Below are positions 9,699 through 17,255 of a stretch of 64,000 nucleotides of DNA, piece after piece (within the stretch, counting starts at the first letter, position 1; each line of letters begins with the position of its first letter). The notes below the pieces were generated by a model that was given only the letters and a program-made list of their open reading frames with translations, did not search any database and was not told the DNA's origin. A program made the position numbers and the translations under genes. Origin of the DNA: Mycobacterium sp. BK086 (lineage in GTDB: Bacteria; Actinomycetota; Actinomycetes; Mycobacteriales; Mycobacteriaceae); assembly GCA_004362315.1 (NCBI GenBank), contig SNWL01000008.1:186001-250000 (forward strand), in the 5' to 3' direction.

Positions 9699-10160
9699 AT
9701 GAACGACCGCGTTCCTGACTCCTCCGGGCTGCCGCTGCGGGCCATGGTGATGGTGCTGCTGTTCCTCGGTGTGATCTTTCTGTTGGTCGGGTTCCAGGCG
9801 ATGGGCTCGGGCAACGACACCAGCAGTGACGACACCTCGGTGCGCACCGTCACCACCACGACCACCAAGACGTCGGCCGCGCCGGCGCCCAAGTCCGACG
9901 TGCGCGTGTTCAACGTCGGTGAAGGCGAAGGCGCCGCGTCGCGCATCGGTGACCGGCTGCGTGAAGCGGGCTGGAACGTCACCGAGACCAGCAACCTCCA
10001 AGTGCCGCCGATCCCCGCGACGACGGTCTACTACGGCACGACCGACGGGGAGCAGGCCGCCGCGGAGGCGGTGGCGAAGGTGCTCAGCGCGCCGGTGGCA
10101 CCGAGAATTCCAGAAATTGCCGAGCAACCACCGGGCGTCATCGTTTTGGTGACCGGATAG
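9699..10160 (+). CDS. LytR_C-domain membrane protein (VirR/Rv0431-like)
   Basis: Starting at ATG 9699, the 153-residue protein has a short cytoplasmic N-terminus, one membrane helix at about residues 15-33, a Thr/Ala-rich linker and a LytR_C domain from about 65 ([20 protein letters not shown] to the end). In M. tuberculosis the positional equivalent, Rv0431 (VirR), influences vesicle release and cell-envelope integrity. A cell-wall role is therefore the best inference. It is followed 10 bp later by sodC. Confidence 0.88.
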   Translation: MNDRVPDSSGLPLRAMVMVLLFLGVIFLLVGFQAMGSGNDTSSDDTSVRTVTTTTTKTSAAPAPKSDVRVFNVGEGEGAASRIGDRLREAGWNVTETSNLQVPPIPATTVYYGTTDGEQAAAEAVAKVLSAPVAPRIPEIAEQPPGVIVLVTG

Positions 10161-10170
10161 GCTTCGGCAC

Positions 10171-10911
10171 ATGGTCAAGCCTGTGAGCCCGTTGAGAACT
10201 GCCGCCGCCGTCCTGTTCGTTGCTCCCGTCGCATTGCTGAGCGCGTGTAGCCCCAACGAGCCGATCGCCTCGCAGCCCGGCACCACGCCCGCTGTGTGGA
10301 CGGGTTCCCCGGCGCCCGCCGCTGCGGGCGAAGAGTCGCACGGTGCACCGGAAGCGTCGCACGGCGCGCCGCAGGCCCCGGCCAGCTCGGGCGACACGCT
10401 GACCGCACAGATCAAGACCGCCGACGGCACCCAGGTCGCCGCGGCCACTTTCGAATTCCAGGACGGCTTCGCCACGGTGACCGTGCAGACCACCGGCACC
10501 GGCAAGCTGACCCCCGGCTTCCATGGCCTGCACCTGCACTCGTTCGCCAAGTGCGAGGCCAACTCCGTCGCCCCGGCCGGCGGCGCACCCGGCGACTTCC
10601 TCTCCGCAGGCGGACACTTCCAGGTCAGCGGACACACCGGCCACCCGGCCAGCGGTGACCTGGCCTCGCTGCAGGTCCGCGAGGACGGCTCGGCGACGCT
10701 GGTGACCACCACCAACGGCTTCACCAAGCAGGATCTGCTGGCCGGCAACGGCACCGCGATCATCATCCACGCGGATGCGGACAACTTCGCCAACATCCCG
10801 CCCGAGCGCTACCAGCAGATCAACGGCGGCGCACCGGGTCCGGACGAAACCACCATGGCCACCGGCGACGCCGGCAAGCGGGTGGCGTGCGGTGTCGTCG
10901 GTACCGGCTAA
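10171..10911 (+). CDS. sodC: Cu,Zn superoxide dismutase, lipoprotein
   Basis: The precursor has 246 residues with a signal peptide ending in lipobox LLSAC, so C26 should be lipidated and the enzyme anchored outside the membrane. Metal ligands fit the family: H121 and H123 in GLHLHSF, C128, H149 in GGHF, H155/H158 in [11 protein letters not shown] and D163. The C-terminal [12 protein letters not shown] supplies the second disulfide cysteine. A His/Ala-rich linker with two SHGAP repeats (residues ~56-67) precedes the catalytic domain. It dismutates superoxide in the periplasm-like space, as Rv0432 does. Its last 20 bp overlap the next gene. Confidence 0.96.
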   Translation: MVKPVSPLRTAAAVLFVAPVALLSACSPNEPIASQPGTTPAVWTGSPAPAAAGEESHGAPEASHGAPQAPASSGDTLTAQIKTADGTQVAAATFEFQDGFATVTVQTTGTGKLTPGFHGLHLHSFAKCEANSVAPAGGAPGDFLSAGGHFQVSGHTGHPASGDLASLQVREDGSATLVTTTNGFTKQDLLAGNGTAIIIHADADNFANIPPERYQQINGGAPGPDETTMATGDAGKRVACGVVGTG

Positions 10912-12040
10912 GCCGTCAGCGGGTAAGCCCGAGCGCATCGATTTCGCCGGCTCACCCCGGCCGACGCTCGGCGTCGAGTGGGAGTTCGCGCTGATCGACG
11001 CGAAGACCCGCGATCTGAGCAACGAGGCGGCCGCGGTGATCGCCGATGTGGGCGAAAACCCGCGCATCCACAAGGAATTGCTGCGCAACACCATCGAGGT
11101 CGTCACCGGTGTGTGTGACACCGTCGACGAGGCGATGGCCGACCTTCGGACGACCTTGGGCAGTGCGCGCGAGATCGTGCACGAGCGCGGCATGGAGCTG
11201 TTCTGCGCGGGCACCCATCCGTTCGCGTCGTGGTCGGCGCAGAAGCTCACCGACGGGCGGCGCTACGCCGAGCTGATCAAGCGCACTCAGTGGTGGGGCC
11301 GGCAGATGCTGATCTGGGGCGTGCACGTGCACGTCGGGGTGTCCTCGGCGCACAAGGTGATGCCGATCATCTCCTCGCTGCTCAACCAGTATCCGCACCT
11401 GCTGGCGCTGTCGGCGTCCTCGCCGTTCTGGGCCGGCGACGACACCGGGTATGCCAGCAATCGGGCGATGATGTTCCAGCAGTTGCCGACGGCGGGCCTG
11501 CCGTTCCAGTTCGAGACCTGGCAGCAGTTCGAACAGTTCGTGCACGATCAGAAGACCACCGGCATCATCGACCACATCAACGAGATCCGTTGGGACATCA
11601 GGCCGTCACCGCATCTGGGCACCATCGAGGTGCGGGTGTTCGACGGGGTGTCCAACTTGCGGGAGCTGTCTGCGCTGGTCGCGCTGACGCACTGCCTGGT
11701 GGTCGACCTGGACCGCAGGCTGGATGCCGGTGAGCAGCTGCCGGTGATGCCGCCCTGGCATGTGCAGGAGAACAAGTGGCGCGCGGCGCGCTACGGTCTG
11801 GATGCGATCATCATCCTCGATGCCGACAGCAACGAGCGCCTGGTGACCGAGGACCTCGACGATCTGTTGACCCGGTTGCAGCCGGTCGCTGAATCTCTGC
11901 ACTGCGCAGACGAATTGGCCGCGGTCGCCGATATCCCGAGGCGCGGAGGTTCGTATCAACGCCAGCACAAGGTGGCCGAGGCCAATGGCGGGGATCTGCG
12001 TGCGGTGGTTGACTCGTTGGTCGGGGAGCTGGATGTCTAG
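10892..12040 (+). CDS. Carboxylate-amine ligase, YbdK/GCS2 type (Rv0433-like)
   Basis: I take GTG 10892 ([13 protein letters not shown] follows), which overlaps sodC by 20 bp and gives 382 residues, close to Rv0433. The protein is a glutamate-cysteine ligase 2 superfamily member: [12 protein letters not shown] near the N-terminus, [35 protein letters not shown]. YbdK relatives have weak gamma-glutamylcysteine ligase activity. Mycobacteria make mycothiol rather than glutathione, so the true role is unclear. The overlap with sodC suggests coupled translation. Confidence 0.9.
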   Translation: MSSVPAKPSAGKPERIDFAGSPRPTLGVEWEFALIDAKTRDLSNEAAAVIADVGENPRIHKELLRNTIEVVTGVCDTVDEAMADLRTTLGSAREIVHERGMELFCAGTHPFASWSAQKLTDGRRYAELIKRTQWWGRQMLIWGVHVHVGVSSAHKVMPIISSLLNQYPHLLALSASSPFWAGDDTGYASNRAMMFQQLPTAGLPFQFETWQQFEQFVHDQKTTGIIDHINEIRWDIRPSPHLGTIEVRVFDGVSNLRELSALVALTHCLVVDLDRRLDAGEQLPVMPPWHVQENKWRAARYGLDAIIILDADSNERLVTEDLDDLLTRLQPVAESLHCADELAAVADIPRRGGSYQRQHKVAEANGGDLRAVVDSLVGELDV

Positions 12041-12049
12041 GAGGCGCCC

Positions 12050-12385
12050 ATGAGAATTCGTCGATGGGGACTGGCGGTATTGGCCGCCGCGGTGGTCGTG
12101 ACCGGTGGGGGGTGTGCCAAGGCGATCACCGGTACTCCGGTGGCCACACCGGGTGAAGCCGGTAAGGGTATGCGGCCGGCCGATCTGCTCACCACGACGT
12201 GCCGGGAGTATCTGACCATGGACACCGTCACCCGGCGCGAGGTCATTGTGGCGATCGGTAAGAGCGGGAACCAGTTGGTCGCGATGAACCCCGAATTGTG
12301 GTCGGGGGTCGCCGGTGCGCTGTGCGGGTTCGTCGACCCGAGTGCCCCGGTGAAGGACGTGGTGATGGGACAGGGCATCCGGTAG
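12050..12385 (+). CDS. Small lipoprotein of unknown function
   Basis: The 111-residue precursor begins with MRIRRW and a hydrophobic segment ending in GGGC, a usable lipobox with C22 as the lipidated residue. AGGAGG just before ATG 12050 supports the start. The mature part has one further cysteine pair (C52 region TTTCREYL and CGFVDPS) that could form a disulfide. No family recognised. It sits between the ligase gene and the Lon-N gene with gaps of 9 and 2 bp, so it belongs to the same transcript. This gene has no counterpart that I know of at this place in M. tuberculosis. Confidence 0.8.
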   Translation: MRIRRWGLAVLAAAVVVTGGGCAKAITGTPVATPGEAGKGMRPADLLTTTCREYLTMDTVTRREVIVAIGKSGNQLVAMNPELWSGVAGALCGFVDPSAPVKDVVMGQGIR

Positions 12386-12387
12386 CC

Positions 12388-13029
12388 ATGACGGCCCAAC
12401 CCATGTTCCCCCTGCAGTCGGCGCTGCTGCCGGGAGAGTTGTTGCCGCTGCGGATCTTCGAGCCGCGGTACTCACAGTTGGTGTCTGATTGCCTGGCAAT
12501 GACAGACCCCGCGTTCGGTGTCGTGCTGATCACCCGAGGACGTGAGGTCGGTGGCGGGGATGCCCGCAGCGAGGTCGGTGCGCTGGCGCGCATCACCGAG
12601 TTCAGCGATCAGGGGATGGGCCAATATCAGCTGAAAACTGTTCTCGGTGAACGCATCCGGGTGCTCGAATGGCTGGATGACGATCCCTACCCGCGGGCCG
12701 TCATCGAACCGTGGCCCGATGAGCCGGGCCCGGAAGTGAGGCCCGAGCGCATCGGCGAGGTCATCGACAAGATCTTGGCGCTGTTCGAGAGGATCGTCTC
12801 CATCCGTGGCGGGCAGCTGCGGCCGGATGCACTGGCCGTCGAGCCCGAGATCGCCGACGATCCATCCCTGCACATCTACGCGCTGGCCGCGCGGGTGCCG
12901 ATGGGACAGGCCGACCGCTACGCGGTGCTGGCCGCTCCGACACTGGCCGAGCGGATCGACGCGTTGACCGACGCCATCGAAACCGTCACGGCCATGGTCG
13001 AATTCCAGATCGCCGACGAGGATTCCTAG
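12388..13029 (+). CDS. Lon N-terminal-domain protein (Rv0434-like)
   Basis: The product is 213 residues from ATG 12388 and consists of only the LON substrate-binding domain: MFPLQSALLPGELLPLRIFEPRY is the diagnostic start (quoted in part), followed by GVVLITRGREVGGGD and a helical C-terminal half. No AAA or protease domain follows, so it is not a Lon protease. Stand-alone LON-domain proteins are of unknown function, possibly in substrate recognition. It is the last gene of the sodC group and is convergent with the methyltransferase gene. Confidence 0.9.
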   Translation: MTAQPMFPLQSALLPGELLPLRIFEPRYSQLVSDCLAMTDPAFGVVLITRGREVGGGDARSEVGALARITEFSDQGMGQYQLKTVLGERIRVLEWLDDDPYPRAVIEPWPDEPGPEVRPERIGEVIDKILALFERIVSIRGGQLRPDALAVEPEIADDPSLHIYALAARVPMGQADRYAVLAAPTLAERIDALTDAIETVTAMVEFQIADEDS

Positions 13030-13043
13030 CCTCAGAGCCCGCC

Positions 13044-13078
13044 GAAATCGACACGAAGGTTGCGATTGTCGAGTTTTC
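13044..13078. terminator. Hairpin between convergent genes, probable bidirectional terminator
   Basis: GAAATCGACA and TGTCGAGTTTTC form a bulged inverted repeat around a 13-bp loop in the 88-bp gap between two convergent genes. Position suggests termination from both sides; there is no long T-run. Confidence 0.4.
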
Positions 13079-13117
13079 ACGACCCTCATGGCGTTCTCGC
13101 GGAGTACTGCCTCTGCC

Positions 13118-14023
13118 TCAGAGCTTCCTGGCGTCGATCAGGACGGTGTCGGGCACGGGGTCCTCGAGCCCCTCGGGTGCGGGCCGCTGGTAATGCGCCA
13201 TCAGGTCGACCGCGGCGATCGCGCTGACCTCCCAGCCACGTTCGGTCAGCCAATGCGCGACGTCGGTGCGTGCCTCCATGTACCACAGCCGGGTGACGTC
13301 AGGCAGCTCCGGGCCGCCGGCCGCGGCGGCGGCGGCGCGGGCTTCGGCCATCCGTTCCTGCCGGCGGGCCAGTTGTTCTGCCGAGTAGAACACTTCACCG
13401 AAGGCCTCGACCGACAGATGGCTGCCGCGCGCACTGAGCTGGTCGATCTGCTCGAACAGGGCGTCCTGGGCGGCGGCGGGCAGGTAGGGCAGCAGCCCTT
13501 CGGCCGACCACGCCGTCGGGGTGGACGGATCGAAACCGGCCTGGCGCAACGCCTTTGGCCAGTCGTGGCGCAGGTCCACGGCCACCGCGGCGTATTCCGC
13601 GGCCGGCCGGGCCCGGTGCTGGGCGAGCACCCGGTCCTTGAACTCGAGCACCTTCGGCTGGTCGATCTCGTAGACCGTGCTCCCGTCGATCCACGGCAGT
13701 CGCCAGGCTCGGGTGTCCAGGCCGGCGGCCAGGATCACCGCCTGATCCACACCGTTGGCACCGGCCGTGGTGAAGAACTCGTCGAAGAACTTCGTCCGCG
13801 ATGCGATGTAGGCGGCCATGGCCTGGGCCCGCATCGGGTAGTCGTCCATGAACGGGGAACGCCAGCCCGCTTCGACCGCCGCCTCGACGAAGAAATGCGC
13901 GTAGGGGTCGGTGTAGAGCGGGCACTTGGCGTCGGTCTCGACAGCCCGCGCGCGGGCCACGCTCAGCGCGGTCGCACCGACACTCTCGGTGATGTCCCAG
14001 GTGTCGTCGTCGGTTCTGCTCAC
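13118..14023 (-). CDS. Mycobacterial class I SAM-dependent methyltransferase (TIGR00027 type)
   Basis: This 301-residue protein shows the pattern of the large mycobacterial methyltransferase family: SVGATALSVARARAVET at the N-terminus, DPYAHFFVEA, then VILAAGLDTRAWRLPW as the SAM-binding segment and VYEIDQPKVLEFK. Substrates are mostly unknown; leucine-carboxyl or small-molecule methylation has been proposed for relatives. GTG 14023 overlaps the mnhG stop codon by 4 bp, so the gene appears translationally coupled to the antiporter operon, which is unexpected for its function. Confidence 0.9.
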   Translation of the reverse strand: MSRTDDDTWDITESVGATALSVARARAVETDAKCPLYTDPYAHFFVEAAVEAGWRSPFMDDYPMRAQAMAAYIASRTKFFDEFFTTAGANGVDQAVILAAGLDTRAWRLPWIDGSTVYEIDQPKVLEFKDRVLAQHRARPAAEYAAVAVDLRHDWPKALRQAGFDPSTPTAWSAEGLLPYLPAAAQDALFEQIDQLSARGSHLSVEAFGEVFYSAEQLARRQERMAEARAAAAAAGGPELPDVTRLWYMEARTDVAHWLTERGWEVSAIAAVDLMAHYQRPAPEGLEDPVPDTVLIDARKL

Positions 14024-14367
14024 GGATTCGGCTTCGTTCTCTCGGTGTCGTCGCGCATCTCGTCGACGGTCAGCTCGTCACCGACCTTCTGTTCACGGTA
14101 GGCCAGCTGTCCCACGCGGTGCGCCACCACCGGCGCGGTGATGAGGGTGAACATCGCGGTGAGCATCAGCATGCCGACGTCGACGTTGCCGGACAGCCGG
14201 ATCGTCGCGCCGCCGAGCACCAGCAGAAGTCCCAGCACCTGCGGCTTGGTCGCGGCGTGCATGCGAGTAAGGGTGTCGGGGAAGCGCAGCACGCCGATGG
14301 CCGCGGTCAACGCCAGCGCCGAGCCGGCCAGCACGAGGATGCCGGCCACCAGGTCGAGGGCGCTCAT
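14020..14367 (-). CDS. mnhG: Mrp/Mnh antiporter subunit G
   Basis: The 115-residue membrane protein has three hydrophobic segments and the MnhG/PhaG pattern GSALALTAAIGVLRFPDTLTRMHAATKPQ (RFPDTLTRMHAA is the core), then LGLLLVLGG. It is part of the hetero-oligomeric Mrp cation/proton antiporter in the plasma membrane. The start overlaps the mnhF stop by 4 bp and its stop overlaps the methyltransferase start. The polar C-terminal tail is acidic and basic-rich (ELTVDEMRDDTERTK). Confidence 0.93.
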   Translation of the reverse strand: MSALDLVAGILVLAGSALALTAAIGVLRFPDTLTRMHAATKPQVLGLLLVLGGATIRLSGNVDVGMLMLTAMFTLITAPVVAHRVGQLAYREQKVGDELTVDEMRDDTERTKPNP

Positions 14368-14654
14368 ACCTCGGTCTCCTGTCCGGCGGACTTGCCGGCG
14401 ATGTCGGGCACCCGGAACCGGGCCACGCTGACCGAACCGACGAAGCTGATCAACGCCAACGCCGCCAGGCTGTAGGTGACGGTGGTGTCGAGGCTGAACG
14501 CCGCCCAGGCGGCGACCCCGCACATCGTCACCGCCACCATGGTGTCGACGGCCACCAGTCGGTCCAGCGTGCTGGGACCCAGCAGCAGCCGCAACATGGT
14601 CACCGCGGCGGCCGCGACCAGCATCACCCCGGAGAGCACCCACACGACCGTCAT
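14364..14654 (-). CDS. mnhF: Mrp/Mnh antiporter subunit F
   Basis: Starting at ATG 14654, 96 residues with three hydrophobic segments and the MnhF signature LGPSTLDRLVAVDTM, followed by SLAALALISFVGSVSVARF. The upstream in-frame extension is only the overlap with mnhE and is not used. It overlaps mnhE and mnhG by 4 bp on each side. It is a small accessory subunit of the Mrp complex. Confidence 0.92.
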   Translation of the reverse strand: MTVVWVLSGVMLVAAAAVTMLRLLLGPSTLDRLVAVDTMVAVTMCGVAAWAAFSLDTTVTYSLAALALISFVGSVSVARFRVPDIAGKSAGQETEV

Positions 14655-15190
14655 GAGACCTCCTCCGATTCGGTTGCCGCAGGACGCCATTCGGAGTCAC
14701 GCTCGAACGCGGCGATCAGTAGCCGTTCCAGCTGAGCCATCTGCCGATAGAACCGCTCCACCGAGCGTTCGTTTCCGACGTCGAGCACATGCACGTAGAC
14801 CAACCGCCTGGCCTGGTCGATCTCCAACACGATCGTGCCGGGGGTCAGGTTCATGATGTTGACCGCCAGCGCCAGCACCAGGTCGGACTTCAGCGCCAGG
14901 TGTCCGCGCAGCACCGCCGACAACGGTGGACGTCCGGGGCGGATCGCCAGCCACGCCACCTGCACCGAGGATTGGGCCAGCCACCACGCCACGTGCAGCG
15001 CCAATCGCAGCAGCGACAGTGGGTGCAGCCGGCCCTGCACCGGGACCGACGGCAATGGCAGCAGCAGCGTGATCCCCAGTGCGACCACCACACCCGAGAG
15101 CACGTTGGCCACCGACACGGTGCCCCACAGCAGCACCCACACCATGGTCAGCCACGCCAGAATCCAGATCCGCAGCGTCCACTTCCTCAT
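14651..15190 (-). CDS. mnhE: Mrp/Mnh antiporter subunit E
   Basis: The 179-residue protein matches MnhE: two N-terminal membrane segments (ILAWLTMVWVLLWG and VLSGVVVALGITLLLPL), then a soluble part with the conserved LTPGTIVLEIDQARRLVYVHVLD (core LTPGTIVLEID). It is required for assembly or function of the Mrp complex in other bacteria. It overlaps both neighbours by 4 bp. Confidence 0.92.
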   Translation of the reverse strand: MRKWTLRIWILAWLTMVWVLLWGTVSVANVLSGVVVALGITLLLPLPSVPVQGRLHPLSLLRLALHVAWWLAQSSVQVAWLAIRPGRPPLSAVLRGHLALKSDLVLALAVNIMNLTPGTIVLEIDQARRLVYVHVLDVGNERSVERFYRQMAQLERLLIAAFERDSEWRPAATESEEVS

Positions 15191-16788
15191 CGGTGACTCC
15201 CCAGCACCGCAGTGATGTACTGGTCGCGGTCGAGCACTTCGTGTGCGGCGCGGTCGGTGTAGCCGAAGATCGGACCGGCGGCCACCGTCAGTGCCACACC
15301 GACGGCGATCAAACCCATTGTCGGAGCCAGCATTCCGACCGGCATCCGGCCGACGTCATCGCGATCGTCGAAGGCGACGTCCTCGGAGTAATCGTCGAGC
15401 AGCACCGAGGGCGCCGAGTCGGCGAGCTCACCCTCGGGCGCGTCGGCCCTGGCCCGCCAGAAGGCCTTGGTCCACACCCGGGCCACCACGTACAGCGTCA
15501 GCAGGCTGGTCACCACCGACCCGGCGACCAGCAGCCAGGCCAGCACCGAACCGCTGGCGGTACCGGCCTCCAGCAGCGCCACCTTCCCGATGAAGCCTGA
15601 AAAGGGTGGAATACCACCCAGATTCAAGGCCGGAACCAGGAAGACGAACGCCAACAGCGGGCTGGCCGCGGCCAATCCGCCCAGGCGGCGCAGCGTCGAG
15701 GCACCGGCTTGCCGCTCGATCAGGCCGACAACCAGGAACAGCGTGGTCTGCACGACGATGTGGTGGGCGACGTAGTAGATCGCCCCCGACATACCCAGCT
15801 GGCTGGATAGCGCGACACCGAACACCATGTAGCCGATATGGCTGACGAGGGTGAAGGACAGCAGCCGCTTGATGTCGTTCTGCGCGATCGCGCCCAGGAT
15901 GCCGACGAGCATGGTGAGCAGTGCGGCGACCAGCAGCACGTTGTCCAGCCCACCCGCGGGAAACAGCAGTGCGTGCGCCCGGATGATCGCGTACACACCG
16001 ACTTTGGTCAGCAAGCCGGCGAACACAGCGGTCACCGGTGCCGGCGCCGTGGGGTAGGAGTCGGGCAGCCACGCCGACAGCGGGAACACCGCCGCCTTGA
16101 TGCCGAAGGCCACCAACAACACCGCGAAGATCGCGCCTCGGGTGCCGTCGCTGATGCCGTGCAGTCGCAGCGACAGCTCGGCCATGTTCAGCGTCCCGGT
16201 GGCCGCGTAGACCAGTGCCAGGCCGATCAGGAAGATCAGCGACGACACCATCGACACCATCACGTACGAGATGCCTGCGCGCACCCGCTCCTTGCTGGCC
16301 CCGATGGTCAGCAGCACGAAGCTCGCCGAGAGCAGCACCTCGAAACCGACGTACAGGTTGAACAGATCACCGGCCAAGAATGCCGTGCAGACGCCGGCCG
16401 ACAGCACCAGATAGGTGGGCAGGAAGATCGACACTGGCTGGTGTTCGTCGCCGTCGCGGATACCCTGCCCGATGGCATAGAAGACCACTGCCAGCAGCAC
16501 GATCGCCGATACCACCAGCATCAGTGCCGAGAGCCGGTCGGCCACCAGCGTGATGCCCAGCGGTCCCAGGCCCGCCTCGGTCGGACCCCAGCCGCCGACG
16601 TGCAGCGCCTGAGTGCCGTCGCGGTCGGTCAGGTAGGTCAGCACGGCGCACACGACCAGCACAGCGGTGAGTGCGGCCAAGGTGATCAGCCGCTGCAGCC
16701 GTGGCCTGCGGCCGGCGATCAACGTCAGTGCGGCTGCCGCCAACGGGATCAGCACCGGCAGCGGCATCAGCACACCGGCGGTGTTCAT
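15187..16788 (-). CDS. mnhD: Mrp/Mnh antiporter subunit D
   Basis: The 533-residue protein with about 14 membrane segments is homologous to proton-pumping NADH dehydrogenase subunits (ND2/4/5). Characteristic sequence: FEVLLSASFVLLTIGASKERVRAGISY with the conserved Glu, GIKAAVFPLSAWLPDSYPTAPAPVTAVFAG with the conserved Lys, and IKRLLSFTLVSHIGYM (each quoted in part). It forms an ion-translocating part of the Mrp antiporter. Start ATG 16788 overlaps mnhC by 4 bp. Confidence 0.94.
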   Translation of the reverse strand: MNTAGVLMPLPVLIPLAAAALTLIAGRRPRLQRLITLAALTAVLVVCAVLTYLTDRDGTQALHVGGWGPTEAGLGPLGITLVADRLSALMLVVSAIVLLAVVFYAIGQGIRDGDEHQPVSIFLPTYLVLSAGVCTAFLAGDLFNLYVGFEVLLSASFVLLTIGASKERVRAGISYVMVSMVSSLIFLIGLALVYAATGTLNMAELSLRLHGISDGTRGAIFAVLLVAFGIKAAVFPLSAWLPDSYPTAPAPVTAVFAGLLTKVGVYAIIRAHALLFPAGGLDNVLLVAALLTMLVGILGAIAQNDIKRLLSFTLVSHIGYMVFGVALSSQLGMSGAIYYVAHHIVVQTTLFLVVGLIERQAGASTLRRLGGLAAASPLLAFVFLVPALNLGGIPPFSGFIGKVALLEAGTASGSVLAWLLVAGSVVTSLLTLYVVARVWTKAFWRARADAPEGELADSAPSVLLDDYSEDVAFDDRDDVGRMPVGMLAPTMGLIAVGVALTVAAGPIFGYTDRAAHEVLDRDQYITAVLGSHR

Positions 16789-17255
16789 CGCGACCCCTCA
16801 TGGCCGGGCAGCGCGTCGAGCTCGTCGGGCTCGTCGGTATCGCGCTCGGCCACGGGCTGGGGGACGTCCTCGTCGACCGAGGAGGCTTCCTCGTCGGAGA
16901 GCTTCGAGACGCGGGTGTCCTCCGGGTCGTTGCTCACTTCCTCCTCGGTGGTCAACCGGAACGAGCGGTAGGTCAGCGCCAGGATGAACGCGGCGATCCC
17001 CATCGCGATGACGATCGCGGTCAGGATCATCCCCTGGGCCAGCGGATCGGCGGTTGTCGTCTCCGACCCACTTGTCCGGCCGCGGATCGGCGGGTTCCCG
17101 GTTTCCCCGCCGACGGTCAGGATCAACAGGTTGACGGCGTTGCCCACCAGCAGCAGGCCCAGCAGCATGCGGGTCAGGTTGCGCGAAAGCAGAAGGTACA
17201 CACCACAACTGGTGAGACCGCCGATGATGACGAGCGGAACGAGGTAGACGATCAT
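16785..17255 (-). CDS. mnhC: Mrp/Mnh antiporter subunit C
   Basis: The 156-residue protein is NuoK-like with three membrane segments: GLTSCGVYLLLSRNLTRMLLGLLL and VGNAVNLLILTVGG are the conserved parts. It also has an acidic hydrophilic tail of about 45 residues (ending near DELDALPGHEGSR) longer than in many MnhC proteins. It overlaps mnhA and mnhD by 4 bp. Confidence 0.93.
   Translation of the reverse strand: MIVYLVPLVIIGGLTSCGVYLLLSRNLTRMLLGLLLVGNAVNLLILTVGGETGNPPIRGRTSGSETTTADPLAQGMILTAIVIAMGIAAFILALTYRSFRLTTEEEVSNDPEDTRVSKLSDEEASSVDEDVPQPVAERDTDEPDELDALPGHEGSR

Noticed and set aside
13044-13078. Hairpin considered as another member of the palindrome family
   Set aside because: It is shorter and less symmetric, and lies between two convergent genes, so a terminator explains it better. 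No nuclease gene is beside it.
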